From: Sesamum alatum
Taxonomy: Eukaryota > Streptophyta > Magnoliopsida > Lamiales > Pedaliaceae
Assembly: GCA_034509735.1 (NCBI GenBank)
Contig: JACGWO010000012.1
Coordinates: 8,554,367-8,618,366, forward strand
Length of the DNA stretch: 64,000 nucleotides
Direction of reading: 5' to 3'
In this document: positions 23,747-33,612 of the stretch, piece after piece
How the letters are laid out: each line of letters opens with the position of its first letter
Numbering within the stretch: position 1 is the first letter of the stretch
Translations under genes and position numbers: made by a program
Notes under the pieces: model-generated
The model's input: the letters and a program-made list of their open reading frames with translations, nothing else
What the model was told of the DNA's origin: nothing
The model's database searches: none

Positions 23747-25984
23747 TGTTGGAAAAGGTGACCAGAAAAGCCAATAGGTTTGGCAATTTGTAACCTATCC
23801 GACAACTTGATGTGAATGTAATATTATTATGTGATGAATAAGATGAGTGTTCGTCACCAATGGTACCTTCTTTGTTGCGCTCATCTTACATTTGTTAAAA
23901 TGGTGTTTAACTTATATCGCAACAAAGCCCACAGACCATGGATAACAACTCGTGCAGTTGGGCCACGCATTGGATGGTGGTCATGAAACCAACTGATTAA
24001 GAGTTGGGTCTGAAACGTTCCAAAGTCGAGGACCTCGAGACAGGGCATCGAGAGTCCTATTGAGACTTGCGTCAAGAGTCGTGTTCATTGGATGAGTGGT
24101 GTTTCATCGGCGACAGGCGTGGGACGCCTACACGATCTTGATGGGGTTGGTCGACTGGGGTCGAGCCGACTGGACTGACTCGCGGGGATCATCATATGGA
24201 AGCCTTGGAGGCTTGGTCGGTATGATTGGTTTTCCCCGGTTCCGATAGTACGGGAGTAATCCTCAGACTTGAGGGATCATGGCAGTCGCGTGCACAGGAC
24301 GGCTGTATCTTGGATCTGGCGAGAGGTAATCATTCTGTAAGATGATTATCATAAGCCTTGTCCAGTGCAGTCAGAAATGTGTAGCGAGGACGGTGGATTC
24401 CAAGAAGAGGATCCGTCCCCTGTCAGTATATGTGACAGAGGTATCTCCTATGCACTCGGAGACACGTTCATGCTGTTTGAAGCTGTGGCCACAGTGGTTG
24501 GTCGAACAGGGAATGGTTTCCTGTGTCGATGCAATGAAGCATACGTGGTCTCGAGTATTAAGCATAGATGCCTAGTCAAGGATGGGAACCGACGCCCAAT
24601 TCCATACCCTAGACTAAGGCCGGAAGACGGTAGACGGAAGGATCGTACCCGTACGGAATCGGCGCCTAAATGTTCACACCAATTCACCTAGTCTCTAGTG
24701 CCATGGACCGTTGCTAGACGGCCACCCATGGTAACGGGCCCTTGTGGGACACGGGCCCAAGTCTAGCTGAGGGTGAACCTAAAGGGTCACACACAAATCA
24801 CCGAGGAGGTTGAGAGATCGACTTGGAGTCAATCTCGAAGGATAAAAATAAGTAATTGGATTACTTAAGGGAAAGTCTATTAGATGGACGGGCCGATATT
24901 GTATCGGGCTTTCGTTTAATCGGTCAATTGGATTTTCGATTAAATATGGAAAGTTGAGACGTTGAGACGTTGGATCTTTTAATTGGATTAAAATATCAAC
25001 GGTAATAATTTGAATGGACATTAAATTGGATTTAATGTTGGGTTCGTCGTAATTGGATTACGATAAAACCCGGTCCGTTAAATTATACCCGAGAGGAGAA
25101 ATAATTCCTATTTTGGAATAGGAAGAAGTTGGAATTCTTCCCTTAATTAAACATAGCCGACATGCTCCCTTGGAGGAAGCAAAATCAGCCATGTTGGATG
25201 CTACGTGGTATGTTGACTTGTGTCTTTTGGAAAGAGACAAATCAACTCCAATCAAGCTCTTCCCTTTTGGTATGATTTGATCATACCATAAATTTTGGTA
25301 GGCTTGATTGAAGAATTGATGGTGATTGATTGGAATGAATCTAGACATCCTTGGATGAACCTAGACACATTCCAATAATCACATTAATTATGTATATATA
25401 TTAGAATATACAACACCAAGCATAAGTGATTCATTATTCATCTTTTTCTAGGAAAAAGAGAAGACAAAAATCCTCTCCTCTCTCTTTCAAAATTTCGTGC
25501 TCCCTCCCTCTCTTACACTTGTGTTCTTCACTTGATTTTGAATCAAGAAGAAGAACAAAGTAAGTTTAAGAGAACACTAATTCATAGTGTTCTTCTCTTA
25601 AACCGATTCCTTCCTAAACCCGTTCTTTTCTAGCAAGAAGAACGTGTGTTTTCTTCTGGTGTGGTGTGGATCACCTTTGGAGAATTCATACATTTGGATT
25701 TCGTGAGCATTCCGGAGAAGGAACAACGCTAGTAGCCGGGAGCATACGCTAAACAATCAAAGGTAACGGTTTTATTACGCTTTGATTGATTTCATTTGTA
25801 TATCTATGCCCTATGTGTTTAAATATATGTTTTTAATATTTACACATCCTACATCGAACGCCCGGTTGAGCACCCAAGGGTACACCCCTTGGGATTCGCG
25901 TATTTTGAATTTGATTTAAATTTACGCAATTTCTCGCTTTTCTCGCTTCCGCTCGCGCTCCCGGGCGGATCCGCTTGTCCTTCA
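23747..25984 (+). repeat. A+ 5' LTR
   Basis: 2238 bp from TGTTGGAAAAGGTGACC to CTTGTCCTTCA. It carries CTGTCA-N5-8-TGACAG at about 24419, CTGTGGCCACAG at 24484-24495, and a TATA-like stretch near 25393. Family A LTR. Confidence 0.92.
25393..25404 (+). promoter_or_regulatory. Candidate LTR TATA box of A+
   Basis: TATATATATTAG lies about 590 bp before the LTR end, a reasonable place for the U3/R boundary. The equivalent spot is AT-rich in the other A LTRs. Transcription start is not demonstrable from sequence. Confidence 0.4.
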
Positions 25985-25986
25985 AG

Positions 25987-25998
25987 TGGTATCAGAGC
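25987..25998 (+). promoter_or_regulatory. Primer-binding site of A+
   Basis: TGGTATCAGAGC lies two bases after the LTR end. It is complementary to the 3' end of initiator tRNA-Met, the usual primer of plant copia elements. Confidence 0.93.
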
Positions 25999-27340
25999 CC
26001 GGTTCGATGTAAGGGGCATAGATCTATGTGTTTGACATGATCTACTTGCTTTTAAATGGCTTTATTGGAATGTTAGATTACATAAATATATGGATAATAT
26101 GATGATTCAATTGTTTTTGATTTAATGGACTTTTGGCATGCTTAATTTATTAGATTGGATCTAAAATTGCATGCTTATTTTCAGAATAATATTATTGTTA
26201 TTGTGCTGAAACAGTTTTGAAAAAAAAAAAATTGGTCGGGTCGGCAGTGGCCGCGCGCAGGTGGGTGCCTGCGCGCGCGCGTGCTGTGCGCAGCCGGCCA
26301 CTGCTGGCCGAGGGCCAGCGCGCGGCACAGCGCGCGCGCGCTGCCCTGTGCGCGCGAGCGGCCGGCCAGCACAACGGCTGGGCCGTTTTGTGCCGTTTTC
26401 GACTTTTTCCGGAAAATTCGATTTTCTGTATTTTCTGCACAATATTCTGAAAATATGTTAATTTTGCATTTTTGATTTTGGGATAAATTGGATTATTCCT
26501 TGAATTAAATTTGCTTAATTAATTTGGGATTAATACATGCATTGGATGCATTGTTTAAAAATGTCCATTAAATTTAAAATTTGAATTTTGCATATTATTT
26601 GTATATTTATGCTTTTGTAATGTTGGACATCACTTGGGTATTTGGAATATCCATTGGTTATTTATGCATGATTATTTGGAATAATTATGTTATGTGAGTT
26701 GATGGAATCAACATGGGATGATCACAAGAGCCCTAGACCTTATGTATGGATGAATGTATGATCATTTATTTTCTGTTGGGTGGGGCCTGCGTGCCTCTTG
26801 TTTTTGGGACTATCATCTCCCGTATTTTCAGCCTCATGATGTTAAGGCTTGTTTTCTTTATTACCGATGTATACTTTCAGTTGTAATGAGAGTAGATAGG
26901 ATTGGTGAGGTAATTTTAACAAGCAATTGGAGTCGGAGACCCCAAGGAGGAGCATCAAGGCGTAAAACAAGAAGCACTTCAAGGCCCATTGGAATGACAA
27001 TGGGTTTATTATTATTGTAATAATTTAGGACCACCCTAGACAGACCATAGACTCACTGCGGGCTCAGTGGGTCGCATAGGTTGGGCTTGTGATCATCCTA
27101 ACAGGGGTATGCTATGTTTTCTGCATGCGGCGTATTTATTTATCGCTTTAAATATTGGATATTTATGCATGCTAAAACACAATAATGTGATGAGGTCTCG
27201 GTCATACACAAACTCTCATTTGGTTGGACCAAATTAAATATTAGGCCCAGAATGGACTTGGATCAAAATGGTATTTTGGTCTGTCCGAGCCTTCCATCCA
27301 CAGCAATGTGGTGAGGAAGCTACCACTACCCAAGTGTGGT

Positions 27341-27435
27341 CTCACGAGTCGTGGCACACTTGGACTAGGGGAAAGCTGCACTATTGTTGTGAACAAAAAG
27401 ACTGCGCTCGCTGTTTCCCTGTCTCACGAGTCGTG
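27341..27435 (+). promoter_or_regulatory. Paired CTCACGAGTCGTG palindromes in leader
   Basis: CACGA and TCGTG are perfect complements around one central base. The two copies are 82 bp apart here, in A1 (20912, 20994) and in A2 (45993, 46075), and 81 bp apart in C. They could form hairpins or protein-binding dyads; the role is inferred only. Confidence 0.55.
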
Positions 27436-27699
27436 GGGGGCAACAGTTTGAGGCATGATTTTGTTGATGGGTCGGGCCCAACACTGAGTAACATGGTTCG
27501 CTTGGAGTCCTCGGGACCATGTGAATAGGTGAGGCAAAATATCTTGGGAATCTCATTGGATGAGAATGATATTGGATATCTCCCACAAGGTCTTCTTCAT
27601 GTGAATCGTAAAAAGCGGGGCATGGAGATTACGCTTGTGGATCCCAAGCCCACTAGGAAATGGTTTCCCGAAACTCCGCTTGAGAGTGGCGGACTTTCG

Positions 27700-27708
27700 T
27701 ATAAATAG
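27700..27708 (+). promoter_or_regulatory. TATA-like site upstream of gag
   Basis: TATAAATAG lies in a block that also matches A2 (tataaatag in the same context) and A1 (tacaaatag). It is 97 bp before the gag ATG. It might start a short gag mRNA, but no transcript evidence exists here. Confidence 0.35.
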
Positions 27709-27804
27709 TGGGAGGGTTAAAGACTAAAAGACCAAGTCTTCAACTTGAACAATAATATTACCATCATCTGCTAATTTCTGCTTTACATTTTCATTAATGT
27801 AGAT

Positions 27805-28977
27805 ATGTCTAAGAACCCGTTAACCATGATCTTTGAGACTAGCAAATTCAACGGAACGAACTACTCGGACTGGTTGAGAAACCTGAGGATTGTCCTCGGT
27901 TTCGAGAACCAAGGCTACGTCTTGGACGAGCCGCCACCGAGCAACTTACCGGAAGGGTCCACACCTGAAGAACGTTTGACGTTCGAGAAATGGCATGAGG
28001 ACAACCGGAAAGTACGCAGTATCATACTGGCTTCGATGTCTAACGACATCCAAAAGCAGTATGAGAGGCTGGACAACGTCTCCGCCATAATGCTCCGCAT
28101 GAACGAGGTTTATGCGGTTCCGGAAAGGCATATTAGATATGCCGCCACAAAAGCATTCTTTGGCACCAAGCTCGCTGAAGGAGCGTCTGTACAGAGTCAT
28201 AGGGTCAAGATGCTCTCCCTAGTGGAGAAACTCGAGGACCTTAAAGCTGGGCTTAACAATGACATGTACATTGACGTGATCCTCCAGTCGCTTCCTCTAT
28301 CCTATGACCCGTTTGTTGTAAACTATAACATCAACGGACTTGAGAAGTCTATTCATGAGTTGATCAACATGCTGGTCCAATACGAGGCAACGACCCACAA
28401 GTCGGTGCCGGCGGTATTGATAGGAGAGGCTTCGACCTCCAAGGCGAATGGCATGAGGGCCGGACGCTGGAAGAGGAAGAAAGGCAAAGGGAAGACGGTT
28501 GTGGCCCCTGCTCACGCTCCGGGCGTCCCTGTTGCTCCAGTTGGACCGAGCAAAGGGAAAGGGAAGGCCCGTGGTTCTCAGCGGTCCAAGGCAAATGATG
28601 TCTGCATACATTGCCAAGGGAAAGGGCATTGGAAGAGGGAGTGCCCACAACTCCTCTCCAACCCAGGTGTGTTTGTGGTTAAAGTTAATATGATTACTAA
28701 TTTTGTTTCATGGGTATTGGATACCGGGTGTGGTGCTCACATCTGCAATGATTTGCAGGCACTGCAAAGAAGCAGAAGGCTAACCAAGGATGAGATGATC
28801 CTGAGGCTAGGCGATGGCAAGGCCGTTGCTGCGGAGGCCGTAGGATCACTAGAGTTAGCCATTAGTAGTCATGTTAGGATTGTACTGAACGACTGTTTCT
28901 ATGTACCTAGCATGATTAAAAACATTGTTTCCATCCCGGTCCTTGATAAGGAGGGATATGAATTTACCATCAAATAA
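27805..28977 (+). CDS. A+ gag and protease N-part, open frame
   Basis: A 390-codon frame, the best-preserved gag in the window. It begins MSKNPLTMIFETSKFNG and carries the UBN2-type gag body (YSDWLRNLRIVL, IQKQYERLDNV, LPLSYDPFVVNYN), a basic KRKKGKGK stretch, one CX2CX4HX4C zinc knuckle (residues about 267-280: CIHCQGKGHWKREC) and the aspartic protease motif DTG at residue 306. Gag would form the virus-like particle and bind the RNA; the protease cuts the polyprotein. The frame ends early because an extra A at about 28973 shifts it where relatives read on through INKNGFFIIKDG into integrase. The ATG is supported by the same start in A1. Confidence 0.9.
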   Translation: MSKNPLTMIFETSKFNGTNYSDWLRNLRIVLGFENQGYVLDEPPPSNLPEGSTPEERLTFEKWHEDNRKVRSIILASMSNDIQKQYERLDNVSAIMLRMNEVYAVPERHIRYAATKAFFGTKLAEGASVQSHRVKMLSLVEKLEDLKAGLNNDMYIDVILQSLPLSYDPFVVNYNINGLEKSIHELINMLVQYEATTHKSVPAVLIGEASTSKANGMRAGRWKRKKGKGKTVVAPAHAPGVPVAPVGPSKGKGKARGSQRSKANDVCIHCQGKGHWKRECPQLLSNPGVFVVKVNMITNFVSWVLDTGCGAHICNDLQALQRSRRLTKDEMILRLGDGKAVAAEAVGSLELAISSHVRIVLNDCFYVPSMIKNIVSIPVLDKEGYEFTIK

Positions 28978-30280
28978 AAACTGTTTTTTCATTATCAAAG
29001 ATGGTATTTCTCATTTGCTTGGTACATTGGTCAACGGTCTGTACATACTTCAACAGTCTAATTGGATTATGACTGCAGAACACAAACGAAAACGTGATGA
29101 TCATAATAACGCACAGATATGGCATACGAGGTTAGGTCATATCTCTAAAGATAGGATAAGAAGGTTGGTGGACTCAAAGAGTCTAGAAATAGACGATTTA
29201 GACAACCTACCGACCTGCGAATCCTGTCTAAAGGGAAAGATGACCAAGAAACCCTTTGTTGGACAAAGTACGCTAGCCAGTGGTCTGTTGGATTTGATCC
29301 ATACAGATGTCTGTGCTCCACTAAATACTCAGGCTAGAGGTGGGTACTCGTACTTCATAACCTTTACCAATGATCACTCACGGTATGGTTATGTTTACCT
29401 GATGAGGTACAAGTCTGAAGCCTTTGGAAGGTTTAAAGAATACAGACTTGATGTAGAGAACCAAACCGGTCGAAAGATCAAAGCCCTTCGGTCGGACCGA
29501 GGTGGAGAGTATTTGAGTGGTGAGTTTACTAATTATCTAAAAGAGAATGGGATTCTCTCTCAGTGGACCCCTCCTGGAACACCGCAGCTTAATGGTGTGT
29601 CTGAAAGGAGGAATCGGACCTTGTTGGACATAGTTCGATCCATGATGAGTTTTACCGAACTGCCCCTTTCCTTCTGGGGATACGCTCTTGAGACGGCGGC
29701 CAAAGTTTTGAACTTGGCGCCATCTAAAAGGGTATCCCAGACGCCATATGAGATATGGCATGGCAAGCCTGCCTCCTACAAATACTTGAAAGTGTGGGGT
29801 TGCCCCGCATATGTCAAGAGATTAGTGGGAGATAAACTGGACTCGAGGTCTAGTTTATGTAGGTTCATCGGCTATCCGAAAGAAACTGCGGGGTATTATT
29901 TCTATGATCCCTCCGAGCAAAAGGTTTTTGTCTCGCGAAACGCAGTGTTCTTGGAAAAAGGTTTTTCATCGGATAGTCGACGCGATGAGGTGCTCCTTGA
30001 GGAATCAAGTGAGGCACCCCATGAGGCGGCAGTGACATCTGAGCCAGTGGTTCCCACTGATATTGTTCCAGTCCTCCGTAGGTCGGCCAGAGTATCCCAT
30101 GCACCTGATAGGTATGGATTTCTGGGCCTGACCGGTCAGTTGGATAATGATCCAAAGACGTACGGAGAAGCGATGTCGGACATCGATTCGGACAAGTGGC
30201 TTGAGGCCATGAAATTCGAGATTGACTCGATGGGTACAAACAAGATTTGACCCCTAGCAGATCCACCAAAAGGGGTTAAA
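28978..30280 (+). pseudogene. A+ integrase
   Basis: It continues in the frame opened by the +1 shift, to a TGA at about 30248. The HHCC finger is readable (RLGHIS ... PTCESC). The catalytic triad is present: Asp in HTDVCAPL, Asp in NDHSRYGY, Glu in GVSERRNRT. The GKPASYKYLKVWGCPAYVKRL and YYFYDPSEQKVFVSRN blocks are complete, followed by the linker (RRSARVSHAPDRYGF) and the start of RT. The stop is a Trp codon turned to TGA (NQVW in A2). This domain would insert the cDNA, giving the 5-bp duplication. Confidence 0.88.
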
Positions 30281-30968
30281 CCCGAAGCTGGAACATACGT
30301 TTTGATGAAGTCATACGGGGATATGATTTCATCAAGAACGAGTCCGATCCTTGTGTATACAAGAAGATCAGTGGGAGCTCAGTTGCGTTTTTGGTGCTTT
30401 ACGTGGATGACATGTTGCTCATTGGGAATGATGCTAAGATGTTGGGTACCACTAAAGCTTGGTTGTCAACACAATTCTCCATGAAGGATATGGGCGAGGC
30501 ATCCTACATCCTTGGCATCAAGATCTACATGGATAGATCTAAAAGGATGTTAGGAATGGCCCAGTCCTCGTACTTTGAGAAAGTCTTGAAGAGATTCAAG
30601 ATGGAGAACTTAAAACGAGGATTCCTTCCTATGAGGCATGGAATTAAGATATCCAAGAAGCAGTCTCCTAAGACTGATGAGGAGCTTAAAAGGATATTGG
30701 GCATCCCCTATGCTTCAGCCGTAGGCAGCATACAGTATGCTGTTCAGTGCACTAGACCTGATGTGGCTTTCGCTTTGAGCGTAACTAGCCGATATCACCG
30801 GAGTGCAGTCAAGACTATCCAAAAGTACCTGAAAAGGACTAAGGACATGTTCTTGATCTACGGCGGTGGAGGGTTGATACTGGAAGGCTATAGCGACGCT
30901 AGCTTCCAGTCGAATGACGATGATGCCAAGTCTCAGTATGGTTTTGTATTTAGACTAAATGGTGGCGT
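30281..30968 (+). pseudogene. A+ RT C-part and RNase H N-part
   Basis: About 340 bp of RT (from GCKWVYK to YGLKQASR in relatives) is missing at about 30280, which shifts the frame. The rest is open from 30391: catalytic YVDD in LYVDDMLLIGN, EKVLKRFKMEN, CTRPDVAFALSVTS, then RNase H up to YSDASF and RLNGGV. At 30969 RNase H runs straight into LTR sequence, so its second half and the polypurine tract are gone. Confidence 0.88.
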
Positions 30969-33084
30969 GGTACCTTCTTTATTGCGCTCATCTTACATTT
31001 GTTAAAATGGTGTTTAACTTATATCGCAACAAAGCCCACAGACCATGGATAACAACTCGTGCAGTTGGGCCACGCATTGGATGGTGGTCATGAAACCAAC
31101 TGATTAAGAGTTGGGTCTGAAACGTTCCAAGTCGAGGACCTCGAGACAGGGCATCGAGAGTCCTATTGAGACTTGCGTCAAGAGTCGTGTTCATTGGATG
31201 AGTGTCGTGTTTCATCGGCGACAGGCGTGGGACGCCTACACGATCTTGATGGGTTGGTCGATTGGGGTCGAGCCGACTGGACTGACTCGCGGGATCATCA
31301 TATGGAAGCCTTGGAGGCTTGGTTGGTATGATTGGTTTTCCCCGGTTCCGATAGTACGGGAGTAATCCTCAGACTTGAGGGATCATGGCAGTCGCGTGCA
31401 CAGGACGGCTGTATCTTGGATCTGGCGAGAGGTAATCATTCTGTAAGATGATTATCATAAGCCTTGTCCAGTGCAGTCAGAATGTGTAGCGAGGACGGTG
31501 GATTCCAAGAAGAGGATCCGTCCCCTGTCAGTATGTGACAGAGGTATCTCCTATGCACTCGGAGACACGTTCATGCTGTTTGAAGCTGTGGCCACAGTGG
31601 TTGGTCGAACAGGGAATGGTTTCCTGTGTCGATGCAATGAAGCATACGTGGTCTCGAGTATTAAGCATAGATGCCTAGTCAAGGATGGGAACCGACGCCC
31701 AATTCCATACCCTAGACTAAGGCCGGGAGACGGTAGACGGAAGGATCGTACCCGTACGGAATCGGCGCCTAAATGTTCACGCCAATTCACCTAGTCTCTA
31801 GTGCCATGGACCGTTGCTAGACGGCCACCCATGGTAACGGGCCCTTGTGGGACACGGGCCCAAGTCTAGCTGAGGGTGAACCTAAAGGGTCACACACAAA
31901 TCACCGAGGAGGTTGAGAGATCGACTTGGAGTCAATCTCGAAGGATAAAAATAAGTAATTGGATTACTTAAGGGAAAGTCTATTGGATGGACGGGCCGAT
32001 ATTGTATCGGGCTTTCGTTTAATCGGTAAATTGGATTTTCGATTAAATATGGAAAGTTGAGACGTTGAGACGTTGGATCTTTTAATTGGATTAAAAGATC
32101 AACGGGAATAATTTGAAATGGACATTAAATTGGATTTAATGTTGGGTTCGTCATAATTGGATTACGATAAAACCCGGTCCGTTAAATTATACCCGAGAGG
32201 AGAAATAATTCCTATTTTGGAATAGGAAGAAGTTGGACTTCTTCCCTTAATTAAACATAGCCGACATGCTCCCTTGGAGGAAGCAAAATCAGCCATGTTG
32301 CATGCTAGGTGGTATGTTGACTTGTCTCTTTTGGAAAGAGACAAATCAACTCCAATCAAGCTCTTCCCTTTTGTTATGATTTGATCATACCATAAATTTT
32401 GGTAGGCTTGATTGAAGAATTGATGGTGATTGATTGGAATGAATCTAGACATCCTTGGATGAACCTAGACACATTCCAATAATCACATTAATTATGTATA
32501 TATATTAGAATATACAACACCAAGCATAAGTGATTCATTATTCATCTTTTTCTAGGAAAAAGAGAAGACAAAAATCCTCTCCTCTCTCTCAAAATTTCGT
32601 GCTCCCTCCCTCTCTTACACTTGTGTTCTTCACTTGATTTTGAATCAAGAAGAAGAACAAAGTAAGTTTAAGAGAACACTAATTTCATAGTGTTCTTCTC
32701 TTAAACCGATTCCTTCCTAAACCCGTTCTTTTCTAGCAAGAAGAACGTGTGTTTCTTCCGGTATGGTGTGGATCACCTTTGGAGAATCCATACGTTTGGA
32801 TTTCGTGAGCATTCCGGAGAAGGAACAACGCTAGTAGCCGGGAGCATATGCTAAACAATCAAAGGTAACGGTTTATTACGCTTTGATTGATTTCATTTGT
32901 ATATCTATGCCCTATGTGTTTAAATATATATTTTAATATTTACACATCCTACATCGAACGCCCGGTTGAGCACCCAAGGGTACACCCCTTGGGATTCACG
33001 TATTTTGAATTTGATTTAAATTTACGCAACTTCTCGCTTTTCTCGCTTCCGCTCGCGCTCCCGGGCTGATCCGCTTGTCCTTCA
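30969..33084 (+). repeat. A+ 3' LTR lacking its first 115 bp
   Basis: ggtaccttctttattgcgc matches the 5' LTR from 23862, so bases 23747-23861 have no counterpart. The junction shares tggt on both sides. The right end CTTGTCCTTCA is followed by TCCTC. Confidence 0.92.
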
Positions 33085-33595
33085 TCCTCAAGTCAAAGGA
33101 CTTGGCCTGTACCGTTGGAACCGGGAATACACGTCATACCTTGTTGACCATACTCAAAGTCGTCCGTAAGACGGTTCCCGCGAGTCACCTCAGTCAGCTG
33201 CTTCCTAGCATGCTGACCCACTAACACTACTTAGACGACCTTCGTCACCCGTCGATGAAACACGACAGCAGATGCTTAGTGCAAGTCTCAAAGGGAATCC
33301 CGGTACCCATTTTCGGGATTCCTTGACTTGGAGATTTTCGAACTGATTCGGTAAGACTGATTTCATGGACCTACCTCCAAGCGTAGTCCCAGTCCCCGAA
33401 ATCGTTTCTCAGTCCGTGGGCTTTGTTTGCATAGTGAACGGAAATGTAAATGCGAATAAGTGAACGTAAACAAAGTATTGCCATATGAATTTTCACTTCT
33501 TTATTCATAAATGTTTTATCAAATACCAAAGAATTGTCTAGACATAGGTTACATATTCCTGCCAAAATTGGCTTACATGGTCACCTATTCTAACA
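33085..33595 (-). repeat. B2 3' LTR, second part, with right TCCTC copy
   Basis: It resumes the B LTR at aagtcaaaggacttggcc exactly where 23746 stopped and ends AACA beside the polypurine tract. Confidence 0.92.
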
Positions 33596-33612
33596 ATCTC
33601 CCACTTGACCTT
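33596..33612 (-). promoter_or_regulatory. Polypurine tract of B2
   Basis: The minus strand has aggtcaagtgggagatt right before TGTTAGAATAGG. Confidence 0.85.

Larger units (their letters stand above)
25999..27804 (+). other. Untranslated leader of A+ (1.8 kb)
   Basis: Unusually long for copia, although long leaders and long LTRs are known in BARE-1/Angela-type elements. Contents in order: AT-rich start, GC-rich island (26237-26400, rich in gcgcgc), AT-rich middle, two copies of CTCACGAGTCGTG (27341-27353 and 27423-27435, 82 bp apart), and a TATA-like site (27700-27708) about 100 bp before the gag start codon. Frames in the GC island are Ala/Arg-rich on both strands and look like composition artefacts. 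Confidence 0.8.
23747..33084 (+). mobile_element. Ty1/copia element A+, youngest-looking insertion
   Basis: A plus-strand element of 9338 bp with TSD TCCTC. Order: 5' LTR (23747-25984), primer-binding site (25987-25998), leader (to 27804), gag-protease (27805-28977), integrase, RT, RNase H remnant, 3' LTR (30969-33084). The LTRs differ by only a few bases in the several hundred I compared, so the insertion is younger than its hosts. It is nevertheless defective: one frameshift, one nonsense codon and two large internal deletions. Confidence 0.92.

Noticed and set aside
25987..25998. tRNA gene
   Set aside because: TGGTATCAGAGC resembles a tRNA-Met end but is only the complementary primer-binding site; no cloverleaf surrounds it.
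26161..26475. Several overlapping Ala/Arg-rich open frames on both strands
   Set aside because: They follow from the GC-rich island of the leader. They occur on both strands at once, are not conserved among the seven leaders, and have no domain.
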